Position numbers and translations under genes: made by a program. Positions 9,046 through 17,915 of a stretch of DNA of 64,000 nt are shown here, piece after piece (position 1 is the stretch's first letter; every line of letters starts with the position of its first letter). The stretch comes from Paraburkholderia lycopersici (GTDB taxonomy: Bacteria > Pseudomonadota > Gammaproteobacteria > Burkholderiales > Burkholderiaceae), in the NCBI RefSeq assembly GCF_900096975.1, contig NZ_FMYQ01000013.1, positions 1 to 64,000 on the forward strand, written 5' to 3'. The notes under the pieces are model-generated. The model was not told the origin of the DNA. It was given only the letters and a program-made list of their open reading frames with translations, and made no database searches.

Positions 9046-9407
9046 GCGACGGGCAGGGCAGGCAGCGTGCGGGAACACCCGCGCGACGCGTGTCGCTTGC
9101 CGCCTTCGTTTCAGGCGTCTCGCTCGCGATCGTGGGCTGGCGAACGATGCGTCAGTCGTCGATGCGCGCCACGCTCGCCAGTTGAAATTATGAACTCCAG
9201 AAGTTTTGAACTCCGAATCAAGCGGCTTCCAGTCGCGCTCGCAATGTGCCGGCGAAACAGGGCGCGAATGCGCGCGTCGCTTTTGCCCGGTCGGTATTCC
9301 CGCCTCGCACGGACCTCGCTGAAGCTGCTCGCGAGTGGTGATATAGTCGCCCCCTCGCCGTCGAAGGGCGGCCGGGAATTACGTTTTGTCAGGTTCCGGG
9401 AGAGTAT
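9046..9407. other. Intergenic stretch upstream of small gene 9408-9656
   Basis: 362 bp without a supported gene. A TATAGT-like -10 element lies at about 9340-9346, roughly 60 bp before the start of the downstream small gene. A GAACTCC motif occurs twice at about 9190-9213. No terminator with a T-tract was found after the gamma-glutamyltransferase-family gene. Confidence 0.4.
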
Positions 9408-9656
9408 ATGGCAGTCGAATATCATGGCTTTCGAGTCACCGTCGATGCAAAAGCAGACGCGACGGATACGCAATGGTTGTGCCGCGCGGTTTTGGAAGGA
9501 GTCGAAGCGCAATCTGAAACGGCGAAGCTGCCTTGCATCGAGCTTGCGATTCCCAAACTGAAGATCGATGTGCTGATGGCGCTCAGCATGGTCGAGCAGA
9601 CGGCGAAGCAGGCCATCGACGAATGGTGGCACGCCAGGCAGCCCGAAATGGCTTGA
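9408..9656 (+). CDS. Small conserved-looking protein of unknown function
   Basis: 82-residue soluble protein, not recognised. A GGGAGAG ribosome-binding site lies about 5 bases before the ATG, which supports a real gene. The sequence is a compact alpha/beta mix with acidic and hydrophobic alternation, two cysteines, and a helical C-terminal half (VLMALSMVEQTAKQAIDEWW). There is no signal peptide or transmembrane helix. It stands alone between the gamma-glutamyltransferase-family gene and the IS element, with its own probable promoter. Confidence 0.65.
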   Translation: MAVEYHGFRVTVDAKADATDTQWLCRAVLEGVEAQSETAKLPCIELAIPKLKIDVLMALSMVEQTAKQAIDEWWHARQPEMA

Positions 9657-9776
9657 AAGTTCGGCCGCAGGCGAGGCCTAGTGCGGTTCGCCTGGGCCGT
9701 GCTAACCAAACACACCGCATACGATGCCAGCGCAGCCTCCGGTGCCGGATAACCGGCCAACGGTCAGCCTGCGATG

Positions 9777-9791
9777 GTCCGAAAAGCGGAC
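9777..9791. repeat. Small hairpin GTCCG-AAAAG-CGGAC at the IS insertion site
   Basis: Five-bp arms GTCCG and CGGAC enclose the loop AAAAG. The copy of AAAAGCGGACAT on the right of the IS lacks the left arm. The pre-insertion target therefore contained one such hairpin, and the element inserted just beyond it. Confidence 0.45.
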
Positions 9792-9793
9792 AT
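9782..9793. repeat. Left copy of 12-bp direct repeat flanking the IS
   Basis: AAAAGCGGACAT occurs here and again at 11446-11457, directly outside the right inverted end. On the left, eight more bases (9794-9801) separate it from the inverted end; compared over 20 bp, the two flanks match at 16 positions. It is probably a target-site duplication or a repeated target motif. Confidence 0.6.
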
Positions 9794-9801
9794 CTGAACC
9801 T

Positions 9802-11445
9802 GGCTGAGGCCGTGTAAAAACACACGCGATCTCCTAGACTGAATCAACCCGTTGTTGCGCGAGGCGAAGATGGGACGATTTGTCGAAGGTGCGGACCGCA
9901 GTCAGGCAACGCTGCTGCCGGAATGTCTCGAAGACTTCATCACCGAGGACAATCCAGTCAGGATTATCGACGCATTCGTTGAAGAACTCGAACTGGCCGC
10001 GCTGGGATTTGACGGCGCCACGCCCGCGACTACCGGCCGACCGTCTTACCATCCGGCGGTGCTGCTCAAGATCTACATCTACGGTTATCTCAATCGCGTG
10101 CAGTCGAGCCGGCGTCTGGAGCGGGAGTGCCAGCGTAATGTCGAACTGATGTGGCTGACTGGCAGACTCGCTCCCGACTTCAAGACCATCGCCGAATTCA
10201 GGCGGAGCAATGGTGAAGGCATCCGCAGCGTGTGCCGACGCTTCGTGATGATCTGCCGGGACCTGAAGCTGTTCACGCAAGCCGTCGTCGCCGTCGACAG
10301 CAGCAAGTTCAAGGCGGTCAACAGCCGTGACAACAACTTTACGCCCAACAAGATCAAGAGACGCCAGGAGCAGATCGAGCAAAGCATCCAGCGCTACCTG
10401 GAGGCACTGGAGACAGCAGATCGCACGCAACCTGCCGAGGTGGAGGCGAAGACAGAACGGCTACGGGAGAAGATCGACACGCTGCGCGAACAGATGCGTG
10501 ACCTGGATCGCGCGGCGGAACTGTTGGAAGACCTGCCTGAGAAACAGGTCTCGCTGACTGATCCGGACTCCCGCTCGATGATCTCGCAGGCCAAAGGTAC
10601 CGGCGTGGTCGGGTACAACGTTCAGGTGGCCGTTGACACGAAACATCACCTCATCGTGACGCATGAAGTCACGAACATCGGCAGCGACCGGGCGCAGCTG
10701 AGCCCGATGGCCAAAGCCGCGCGTGATGCGATGGGCACGAAGAAGCTCCGGGCGCTCGCGGACCGGGGATACTTCAGCGCGCAGGAAATCAAGACGTGCG
10801 ATGACGCCGGGATTGAGGCTATGGTGCCCAAGTCGCAGACGTCGAGTGCAAAGGCTGATGGTCGGTTCGACCGGGCCGACTTTATCTATATCGCCAGCGA
10901 TGACCAGTACCTGTGTCCAGCGGGTCAACGAGCGATTTACCGGTTCAGCTCCGTTGAACGCGACAACCCGATGACCCTGCGTACCTACTGGAGCAGTGCG
11001 TGTCCGCGATGCCCGATCAAGAGTCAATGCACACCGTCTGACTACCGACGTATCCGGCGGTGGGAACACGAAGCGGTGCTTGAAGCGATGCAGAGCAGAC
11101 TGGATCGCCAGCTTGATGCGATGACGATACGACGTCGAACGGTGGAGCACGTGTTCGGTACGCTCAAGCACTGGATGGGTTCGGCGCACTTCCTGACGCG
11201 CGGGCTTGGTCACGTCGCCACTGAGATGAGCCTGCATGTGCTGGCGTACAACCTCAAGCGCGTCATTAGGATACTGGGATTCGCAAAGGCCGTGCAGGCG
11301 ATGAAGCTGGCGGGCGCGTAATCTCATGCGTTGTCGCTCCGACTGGCTCGGTGCAATCAGGCCAGTCGCCCCGCTTCGACGCTGAGCGAACGCACTCTCC
11401 CCGATGCTCGGCCGCATACTCGAACGTTTTTACACGGCCTCGGCT
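9802..11445 (+). mobile_element. Complete IS1182-family insertion sequence
   Basis: About 1.64-kb element with one intact transposase gene and imperfect inverted ends. The left end (from 9802) and the reverse complement of the right end (to 11445) share an uninterrupted core GAGGCCGTGTAAAAAC, with mismatches outside it. The core is at 9806-9821 on the left and about 11426-11441 on the right. A 12-bp direct repeat lies outside. The length, single DDE transposase with cysteine cluster, and GC-poorer codon use fit the IS1182 family. Nothing is broken, so the element may still be mobile. Exact ends are inferred from the repeats. Confidence 0.85.
9852..11321 (+). CDS. IS1182-family DDE transposase
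   Basis: 489-residue transposase. The N-terminal domain (about residues 15-110, DUF772-type, with GRPSYHPAVLLKIYIYGY) is followed by a DDE catalytic core. The predicted triad is D149 (in VAVDSSKF), D304 (in ALADRGYF) and E432 (in TVEHVFGTLK). The insertion between D149 and D304 is lysine/glutamate-rich and probably coiled. A CPAGQ...CPRCPIKSQC cysteine cluster lies before the last motif, as is usual in IS1182 transposases. The frame is intact and begins 50 bp inside the left end. Confidence 0.93.
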   Translation: MLREAKMGRFVEGADRSQATLLPECLEDFITEDNPVRIIDAFVEELELAALGFDGATPATTGRPSYHPAVLLKIYIYGYLNRVQSSRRLERECQRNVELMWLTGRLAPDFKTIAEFRRSNGEGIRSVCRRFVMICRDLKLFTQAVVAVDSSKFKAVNSRDNNFTPNKIKRRQEQIEQSIQRYLEALETADRTQPAEVEAKTERLREKIDTLREQMRDLDRAAELLEDLPEKQVSLTDPDSRSMISQAKGTGVVGYNVQVAVDTKHHLIVTHEVTNIGSDRAQLSPMAKAARDAMGTKKLRALADRGYFSAQEIKTCDDAGIEAMVPKSQTSSAKADGRFDRADFIYIASDDQYLCPAGQRAIYRFSSVERDNPMTLRTYWSSACPRCPIKSQCTPSDYRRIRRWEHEAVLEAMQSRLDRQLDAMTIRRRTVEHVFGTLKHWMGSAHFLTRGLGHVATEMSLHVLAYNLKRVIRILGFAKAVQAMKLAGA

Positions 11446-11457
11446 AAAAGCGGACAT
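11446..11457. repeat. Right copy of 12-bp direct repeat flanking the IS
   Basis: AAAAGCGGACAT immediately follows the right inverted end and is identical to 9782-9793. It marks the junction to older chromosomal sequence. Confidence 0.6.
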
Positions 11458-11764
11458 TACAACTTAGCCGCTACAAATCAAAAATGCGATAATTTGCATT
11501 ATGTAAAATAGACTCATCACCTACCTTCGCACATCTTCACGCCAGAAGCGCGTCTGGCGACACATCTCGCTGCGCACCGATACCGTGTGTCCGACATGAA
11601 TTTGCTGCTCGGCGGTTGCCCCGAGTCAGAAAACGGTCACGACAATTCGGTGTGCGCGCCGCAGAAGCCCATCAATAGCCGCTGGAAACCTGCACTGCAG
11701 GCCATTGCAGCGCGAGACAAAGAGCCCGCCGCCTTTCTCTCGCGCTACGCGTGATCGACACAGG
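11458..11764. other. Intergenic stretch between IS and sugar ABC operon
   Basis: 307 bp with no confident gene. The first 60 bp are unusually AT-rich and include an AATGC...GCATT inverted repeat near 11483-11500. A 52-codon frame at 11596-11754 (ATG, ending in FLSRYA) has no obvious ribosome-binding site and is not recognised; it could be a remnant of a longer gene. The downstream ABC operon ends here on the other strand. Confidence 0.35.
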
Positions 11765-12706
11765 TCAATCGTAAAGCACGGCGGCGATCTTCGGATCGCT
11801 CATATTGGTCTTGTCGTACCAGTAAAAGCCCGTGTCGACTTTCTTGGGCAGCTTTTCGCCCTTCATCGCCTTCACTGCGGAATCGACGACGCATTTGCCG
11901 ATGCCTACCGGATTCTGCGTGATCGCGCCCGCCATCAGGCCGGACATGATGTCCTCCTTTTGTTCTTTGCCGGAGTCGTAGCCGATCAGCACGAGCTTCT
12001 TGCCCGATTCCTTGACGCCGATCGCCGCGCCTTCCGCCGAGCCTTCATTGGCGCCAAAAATGCCCTTGATGTTCGGGTTGGCCTGAATCATCGCCTTGGC
12101 GATTTCCGCTGACTTCAAGTGGTCGCCGCCGCCGTACTGGACGGACACGATTTTGATGCCCGGATGTTTCGCCTTCATCTGGTTGAGAAAGCCGTCGCGG
12201 CGATCGATACCCGTGCGGCTCGTCTGGTCGTGCACGATTACGCCGACTTCACCTGAATTGCCGATCATCTCCGCCATCTTGTCGGCGGCGAGCGCCGCCG
12301 CAGCCAGGTTATCCGTTGCGCAAGTGGTCAGCGGAATATCGCTGTCGACGCCCGAGTCGAAGGCGATCACCGGTATCTTGCCGGCCTGTGCGCGTTTGAG
12401 CAGCGGAATGGCCGCCTTGCTGTCGAGCGCGGCGATGCCGAGCGCCTGCGGCTTCTTGGCGAGCGCGGCCGAAAGCATGTCGATCTGCTTGTCGACCATG
12501 GCCTCCGTTTCCGGCCCTTCGAAAGTGATCCTGACGTGGTTCTCCGTCGCCGACTGCTCCGCTCCAGCCTTCACGGCTTGCCAGAACTGATGCTGGAAGC
12601 CCTTCGAAATGAGCGGGACATAGGGTTCTTCCGCGTATGTCAAACCGGTCGCCCCGACGAGCGCACCGACCCCGACCACGGCACTGATGAGTCTTTTTTT
12701 CAACAT
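11765..12706 (-). CDS. Sugar ABC transporter, periplasmic binding protein
   Basis: 313-residue periplasmic binding protein of the ribose/galactose (PBP type 1) class. A signal peptide (LISAVVGVGALVGATGLTYA, cleaved before EEPY) precedes the mature protein. Seen: PLISKGFQHQFWQAV at the start of the first lobe, FDSGVDSDIPLTTCATDN near the hinge, and GIFGANEGSAEGAAIG in the second lobe. A GGAGGAGAG ribosome-binding site fits the ATG. It is probably first-expressed downstream gene of the minus-strand sugar operon (ATPase, permease, binding protein). The substrate is inferred to be a deoxy or acid-forming sugar because of the divergent fuconate-dehydratase-type gene. Confidence 0.88.
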   Translation of the reverse strand: MLKKRLISAVVGVGALVGATGLTYAEEPYVPLISKGFQHQFWQAVKAGAEQSATENHVRITFEGPETEAMVDKQIDMLSAALAKKPQALGIAALDSKAAIPLLKRAQAGKIPVIAFDSGVDSDIPLTTCATDNLAAAALAADKMAEMIGNSGEVGVIVHDQTSRTGIDRRDGFLNQMKAKHPGIKIVSVQYGGGDHLKSAEIAKAMIQANPNIKGIFGANEGSAEGAAIGVKESGKKLVLIGYDSGKEQKEDIMSGLMAGAITQNPVGIGKCVVDSAVKAMKGEKLPKKVDTGFYWYDKTNMSDPKIAAVLYD

Positions 12707-12798
12707 GACGTCTCTCCTCCTAAGGTGGGCTAATGACCTCCAGCCGTTAAGGGAGCCTTGCGGGACTCCCCGTTCTTTCTTTGCTTCTTCGATCTATC

Positions 12799-13827
12799 CT
12801 ATGAGCTCTTCTTGCGCCGCAAGATGTCGGCGTACACAGCGAGAATGATGATGAGGCCCGTCACCACGATCTGCCATTCCTGGGCGACGGACATGATGCG
12901 CAAGCCGTTGGTCAGCACGCTCATGATGAAAGCGCCGATGATGGTGCCGAGTATCGTGCCCGATCCCCCGCTCAACGACGTGCCGCCGATCACGACGGCA
13001 GCAATGGCCTCCAGCTCATACCCCTGCCCGAGCGCCGGTTGCGCGGAATTCAGACGCGATGCGATAAGCAGTCCTGCAATGCCGCAAATCGCCCCGCCGA
13101 GCCCGTAGATCGCAATCTTCCAGCGGTCGACGTTCACGCCGGAAAGGCGCACTGCTTCTTCATTGCTGCCGAGCGCGAACGTATAGCGGCCGAGCGCCGT
13201 GCGATTGAGCGTAATCGAGCTGATAACGGCGAGCAGGAAAAGGATCAGCACCGCATTCGGCACCGGCACGCTCGGCAGCAGGTAGCCGATCAGCGAATCC
13301 TGCGAAATCATGTAGAAGTTTTCGGTGTCGGTGAAATAGATGGGCTTGTCGGCCGAGACGACGAGCGAAAGCCCCTTCAGCAGCAGCATCATGCCGAGCG
13401 TGGCGATGAAGGGCGGGATTTTCATTTTCGCCGTCAGCGTGCCTGAAATGGTTCCGCACAACGCGCCCGTTCCGATCGCGGCGAGCACGCCCGTCCACAT
13501 CGGCAGATGCCAATAGCTGAGAAACACGCCGCAAATCACGGCCGTGAAAGTCATCAACGTGCCGACGGAAAGATCGATGCCGCCCGTGATGATGACGAAC
13601 GTGCTGGCAATGGCCAGCACGCCGTTGACGGCCGTCGCCTGCAGAATGCCGAGGATGTTGTCCATCTGCATGAAGGCGGGCGACGCGAAGCTGAAGAAGA
13701 TGAGCAGCAGGATCAGGCTCGCAAAGGCGAGCAGCTTTTGCAGCGCAGTTGGCGAGAAAATTCTCGCCTTGAAGCCGGACGACCGTTTCTGGTCGGACAG
13801 CGCTGCGGTATCCGATTGCATTGTCAT
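12799..13827 (-). CDS. Sugar ABC transporter, inner-membrane permease
   Basis: 342-residue RbsC-type permease with about ten hydrophobic segments, beginning around residue 32 (LLAFASLILLLIFFSFASPAF). A family-typical segment ATFVIITGGIDLSVGTLM lies near residues 75-92, and GGTSLSGGSGTILGTIIGA near residue 280 carries the EAA-like loop for ATPase contact. It is 19 bp from the ATPase gene upstream and 92 bp from the binding-protein gene downstream, in one operon. It forms the transmembrane channel with the products of the two neighbours. Confidence 0.9.
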   Translation of the reverse strand: MTMQSDTAALSDQKRSSGFKARIFSPTALQKLLAFASLILLLIFFSFASPAFMQMDNILGILQATAVNGVLAIASTFVIITGGIDLSVGTLMTFTAVICGVFLSYWHLPMWTGVLAAIGTGALCGTISGTLTAKMKIPPFIATLGMMLLLKGLSLVVSADKPIYFTDTENFYMISQDSLIGYLLPSVPVPNAVLILFLLAVISSITLNRTALGRYTFALGSNEEAVRLSGVNVDRWKIAIYGLGGAICGIAGLLIASRLNSAQPALGQGYELEAIAAVVIGGTSLSGGSGTILGTIIGAFIMSVLTNGLRIMSVAQEWQIVVTGLIIILAVYADILRRKKSS

Positions 13828-13846
13828 GGATTCGACCTCTCGCGGC

Positions 13847-15358
13847 TCATGCCGCTTGCAAGTTTTTACGCTGCGTAGCGAGATGCATGATGCGCTCCTG
13901 CGTTGCCTCGCCGGCGCGGAGTTCGCCGGTGATACGGCCTTCGCACATCACGACGATCCGGTCGCTCATGCGCAGGATTTCCGGAAGTTCCGAGGAGATC
14001 ATTACGATCGCCTTGCCTTCTTCTGCGAGCGCACGCAAAAGCTTGTAGATTTCGCTCTTGGCACCGACATCGATGCCGCGCGTCGGCTCGTCGAAGAACA
14101 GCACGTCACAGTCGCGCTCCAGCCACTTCGCGATGACGATCTTCTGCTGGTTGCCGCCCGAAAGCAGCCGGACCGGCTGCGTAGGCGAAGGTGTGCGGAT
14201 GGCGAGAAGATTGATGAAATGGGACGCCGTCCTGCGTATTTGCATGCGGCGCAGGAACAGATTCAGCGACAGGAATTTACTGAGGTTGGACATCACGATA
14301 TTCGACTCGACGTCCATGCCGGTGGCGAGGCCGAAGCGTTTTCGGTCTTCCGAGAGATAGCCAATGCTGTGCGCGACGGCGTCGCTCGGTGCTTTGATCG
14401 GCGCCCTCACGCCTTTCACGAAGACTTCTCCGGATTCGACCGGGTCCGCACCGAACACGGCGCGCGCGACCTCGGTGCGCCCCGCGCCCATGAGCCCCGC
14501 AAAGCCCAATATCTCGCCTTTGCGCAGCGTGAAACTCACGTCCCTGACGAGTGGGCCTGCGTTCAGGTGCTTCACTTCGAGCGCGATTTCGCCCTGTCGC
14601 GCCGGGCCCTGATACGGTTCGGCGTCGGCGAGCGTTCTGCCCACCATCATGCCGATGATGGTCTGCACGCTCGTATCGGCCGTGGCGACGGTGGCCACAT
14701 ACTCGCCGTCGCGCAATACGGTGACGCGATCGGAAATCTGCTTGAGCTCATCCATCTTGTGCGAGATGTAGATGATCCCGACGCCGCGCTCCTTCAACTG
14801 GCGAATGATGCGAAAAAGTTCGGCGATCTCCGCGTCGTTGAGCGCGGAAGTCGGCTCGTCCATGATGAGCACGCGCGAATCGAACGACAGGGCTTTGGCG
14901 ATCTCGACCATCTGCTGGCTGGCGACCGTGAGCGTACCGACCACGGTGCGTGGGTCGAGATGCACGTGCATGCGGGCGAGAATGTCGCGCGCCTGCGCAT
15001 TGAGTTTGTCTTCGTCGAGAAACAGACCGAGACGTCCGCGCGGTTCCCGGCCAATGAACATGTTTTGCGCGACGGTCAAATGATTCATCAGCTGGAGTTC
15101 CTGATGAATGATGCCGACGCCCGCAGCTTGCGCTTCGCGCGGACTCGCGAACGCGACGGGCCGGCCGTCATGGAGAATATCGCCCGAATCACGGGTATAC
15201 ACGCCGGCGAGAATCTTCATCAACGTGGATTTTCCCGCGCCGTTCTCGCCCATCAGCGCGTGCACTTCGCCGGCCAGGAGCTCGAATTGCACTTCGTGAA
15301 GCGCCCGCACGCCGGGAAAGCGCTTGCTGAGCTTGTTGACGGAAATGAGCGGCGTCAT
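13847..15358 (-). CDS. Sugar ABC transporter, ATP-binding protein (two ABC domains)
   Basis: 503-residue RbsA/MglA-type ATPase with two nucleotide-binding domains in tandem. The first has Walker A GENGAGKST and Walker B VLIMDEPTSAL; the second half has LSGGNQQK and FFDEPTRGIDVG. As usual in this family, the second domain has a degenerate Walker A (GLMGAGRTE). An open frame extends further upstream, but the ATG at 15358 starts the conserved domain at residue 7 and clears the GntR gene. It powers uptake through the 12.8-13.8 kb permease. Confidence 0.92.
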   Translation of the reverse strand: MTPLISVNKLSKRFPGVRALHEVQFELLAGEVHALMGENGAGKSTLMKILAGVYTRDSGDILHDGRPVAFASPREAQAAGVGIIHQELQLMNHLTVAQNMFIGREPRGRLGLFLDEDKLNAQARDILARMHVHLDPRTVVGTLTVASQQMVEIAKALSFDSRVLIMDEPTSALNDAEIAELFRIIRQLKERGVGIIYISHKMDELKQISDRVTVLRDGEYVATVATADTSVQTIIGMMVGRTLADAEPYQGPARQGEIALEVKHLNAGPLVRDVSFTLRKGEILGFAGLMGAGRTEVARAVFGADPVESGEVFVKGVRAPIKAPSDAVAHSIGYLSEDRKRFGLATGMDVESNIVMSNLSKFLSLNLFLRRMQIRRTASHFINLLAIRTPSPTQPVRLLSGGNQQKIVIAKWLERDCDVLFFDEPTRGIDVGAKSEIYKLLRALAEEGKAIVMISSELPEILRMSDRIVVMCEGRITGELRAGEATQERIMHLATQRKNLQAA

Positions 15359-15410
15359 GGCGCAAATCCGCACGAAAGAAGTTGAAGGACGGGCATGGAT
15401 CGACGTAAGC

Positions 15411-16145
15411 CTAGGATGCGAAAAGATCAGGTCGTTCCTTCGCGGACCGGTGCAGTTCCGCGACCACCTGATCGAGATGCTCGTGCATCGCTTTTGCCGC
15501 CACGTCGGCCTTGCCGGCGCGAATGGCGTCGAAAACGAGTTCGTGCTCGTCGAGCGTGTGCACGAGCCGCTCGGGACTTGCCAGCAATTGCCTTGCGCGA
15601 TCGAGCGCATTCCGTGATACCGCGACGATCTCTTTCACTCGCGGCAGATTCACCGCGTCGAGCAGAATTTCATGAAAGGCCAGGTCGAGCGTATGAAATG
15701 CGAGACGCTGCCCGTTCCCGGCGAGCTTGCGCTGCTGCTCGAGATTTTCGGCCAGCGCATCGATCGTGGCCCGGTCGTGCATCAGCGCGACGCCACGGAC
15801 CGTTTCCACTTCGAGCGCGCTGCGGATAAACAGGTGCTGGCGAATATCGTCGAGCGCGATGGGCTTGACGCGCGTGCCGCGCTGCGGCAAAACTTCGACG
15901 AGCCCCGCATGGGCAAGCCTCGCCAATGCGGCGGAAACCGGAAAGCGCGAAACGCCCATCCGGTCGCAGACCGCCATCTTGTCGATCATCATTCCCGGTT
16001 CCAGCACGAGCGTCACGATCGCTTCTTTCAGCGCCTGCTCGACCGCATCGGTCAGGCTGCCGCGCTCCGAACCCGAAATCTTTTGCAGTGCGACATAAGG
16101 ATTGCCGGCGACACCCACTAGATCTGATTCTGATGAATAGCTCAT
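15411..16145 (-). CDS. GntR-family (FCD) transcriptional regulator
   Basis: 244-residue regulator. The N-terminal winged helix (about residues 30-95, with GVSRFPVSAALARLAHAGLVEVLPQRGTRV split across the helix and wing) is followed by a helical FCD ligand-binding domain with metal-site candidates H148 and H156 in the HTLDLAFHEILL region. FCD regulators usually respond to sugar acids or other organic acids. It is the first gene of the minus-strand transporter operon and divergent from the fuconate-dehydratase gene, so it probably represses both. A palindromic candidate operator lies 21 bp upstream of its ATG. Confidence 0.9.
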   Translation of the reverse strand: MSYSSESDLVGVAGNPYVALQKISGSERGSLTDAVEQALKEAIVTLVLEPGMMIDKMAVCDRMGVSRFPVSAALARLAHAGLVEVLPQRGTRVKPIALDDIRQHLFIRSALEVETVRGVALMHDRATIDALAENLEQQRKLAGNGQRLAFHTLDLAFHEILLDAVNLPRVKEIVAVSRNALDRARQLLASPERLVHTLDEHELVFDAIRAGKADVAAKAMHEHLDQVVAELHRSAKERPDLFAS

Positions 16146-16165
16146 GGTGCTTGATTTCAGGAAGA

Positions 16166-16181
16166 CATGCTAGCATGCTAG
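16166..16181. promoter_or_regulatory. Overlapping palindromes, candidate GntR operator
   Basis: CATGCTAGCATGCTAG contains two overlapping perfect 12-bp palindromes (CATGCTAGCATG and CTAGCATGCTAG). It lies between the divergent GntR and fuconate-dehydratase genes, close to the GntR start. GntR dimers bind short palindromes at such positions. Assignment to this regulator is inference. Confidence 0.55.
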
Positions 16182-16342
16182 GAAGCGGATCTAGCGTTGT
16201 CAACGCGTGCAAACGTCTGGTAAACCCGCCTGGTGAACCGCTTGATACCCCCGTATTACCCGCGTACTGCGATGCAAATGTGTTGCGGTTCATCGTCGCC
16301 AGCAGTCCTAATCTGATAGTCGTCACTTTGGAGGGAGTTCAG

Positions 16343-17641
16343 ATGACCACGATCACCAGGCTGTCCGTCCGGGATATCCGCTTCCCCACTTCTCGTTCGC
16401 TCGACGGTTCCGACGCGATGAACGCCGCGCCGGACTATTCCGCCACTTACGTCACGCTCGAAACCGATTCGCCGCACAAGCTCACGGGGCACGGTCTCAC
16501 GTTCACCATTGGACGCGGCAATGAAATCTGCGTGACGGCGGTCAACGCGCTTGCACCGCTCGTCGTCGGCAGGCGACTCGAAGAGATTGCCGCGAATATG
16601 GGCGCATTCTGGCGTGCGTTCACGTCGGACAGCCAATTACGCTGGATCGGCCCGGACAAGGGCGCGATTCATCTCGCTACGGCGGCCGTCGTGAATGCGG
16701 TGTGGGACCTGTGGGCGAAGTCGGTTGGCAAACCGGTGTGGAAGCTGCTCGCCGATATGAGCCCCGAAGAACTCGTGCGTTGCCTGGACTTTCGCTATGT
16801 GACCGACGCGATTACGCCTTACGAAGCGTTAGCCATCCTGAACCGCCATGCGAAAACCAGGGGCGAGCGCGAAAAGGAAATGCTCGGGGAAGGATATCCC
16901 GCCTATACGACTTCGGCGGGCTGGCTCGGTTACGACGACGACAAGATCCGGCGACTCGCGCGCGAAGGTGTCGCATTGGGCTGGACGCATTTCAAGCAGA
17001 AAGTGGGCGGCAATCTCGACGAAGACGTGCGGCGCGCACGCATTCTGCGAGAGGAAATCGGCGAAAACCTGAAGCTGATGATGGACGCAAACCAGGTGTG
17101 GGACGTCGACGAAGCGGTCGCGAACATGCGGCGCCTGGCGGAGTTCGACCCATGGTGGATCGAAGAACCGACGAGCCCCGACGATATCCTCGGCCATGCG
17201 GCGATCCGTCGGCGGCTGGGATCGATTGGTGTCGCGACGGGCGAGCACTGCCACAATCGCGTGATGTTCAAGCAGTTGTTGCAGGCCCAGGCAATCGACT
17301 TTTGTCAGGTGGACGCTTGCAGGTTAGGAGGGCTGAACGAAGTGATCGTCGTGTTGCTGATGGCGGCGAAGTTCGGCGTGCCCGTTTGTCCGCATGCGGG
17401 CGGCGTGGGATTGTGCGAGTACGTGCAGCACATTTCGCTGTTCGACTATCTCTGCGTATCGGCGTCGCTGGAGAACCGCGTGCTCGAATATGTCGACCAT
17501 CTGCACGAGCATTTCGTCGATCCCGTCGTAATCCGCAACGGCCGGTATATGCCGCCTCAACAACCTGGTTACAGCATCGAAATGAAGGCGGATTCGCTCG
17601 GCAAGTACACGTTCCCCGAAGGCGAGGCCTGGCGGCCCTAG
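16343..17641 (+). CDS. L-fuconate dehydratase-type enolase-superfamily enzyme
   Basis: 432-residue mandelate-racemase-like dehydratase that removes water from a sugar acid, most likely L-fuconate to 2-keto-3-deoxy-L-fuconate. Seen: the catalytic KxK motif (HFKQKVGG), the metal ligands in MDANQVWDVDEA, EEPTSPDD and ATGEHCHNR, and CPHAGGVGLCEYVQH with the catalytic histidine. These match the fuconate dehydratase / ENOSF1 branch in order and length. The ATG at 16343 has a GGAGGG ribosome-binding site 7 bp upstream; the open frame upstream of it overlaps the GntR gene and is not used. It is divergent from the GntR-ABC operon, which probably imports the parent sugar. Confidence 0.87.
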   Translation: MTTITRLSVRDIRFPTSRSLDGSDAMNAAPDYSATYVTLETDSPHKLTGHGLTFTIGRGNEICVTAVNALAPLVVGRRLEEIAANMGAFWRAFTSDSQLRWIGPDKGAIHLATAAVVNAVWDLWAKSVGKPVWKLLADMSPEELVRCLDFRYVTDAITPYEALAILNRHAKTRGEREKEMLGEGYPAYTTSAGWLGYDDDKIRRLAREGVALGWTHFKQKVGGNLDEDVRRARILREEIGENLKLMMDANQVWDVDEAVANMRRLAEFDPWWIEEPTSPDDILGHAAIRRRLGSIGVATGEHCHNRVMFKQLLQAQAIDFCQVDACRLGGLNEVIVVLLMAAKFGVPVCPHAGGVGLCEYVQHISLFDYLCVSASLENRVLEYVDHLHEHFVDPVVIRNGRYMPPQQPGYSIEMKADSLGKYTFPEGEAWRP

Positions 17642-17915
17642 GCGGCCTGCCTCCGCTCACCGCGCGCCAGCTCGATGGCGCGGAACGGCACCGGCTCCGC
17701 ATTCAATCGTTTGTCGGTGGCGGCGATTCCGTTTTGCATGTTTCCCGGGCACGAATAATGCGAAAGCACTCGCGAAAAAGCTCGATACGTGATTCGCATC
17801 TGCAGGAATATGCTCGGCGCATGGGATGCGACGCGTTCCGCGTTGCTGCCATATCGATCATCTCATGCGCCGCCACTGAAAACCTCGCAGCGCAACGTCA
17901 AGGGGAACATCTCGC

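Noticed and set aside
11596..11754. 52-codon frame between the IS and the ABC operon
   Set aside because: No ribosome-binding site and no recognised motif; it may be a remnant, but the evidence is too weak to call it a gene.
13544..15385. Open frame of 613 codons on the plus strand across the ABC permease and ATPase genes
   Set aside because: It crosses two unmistakable minus-strand genes and has shadow-type composition.
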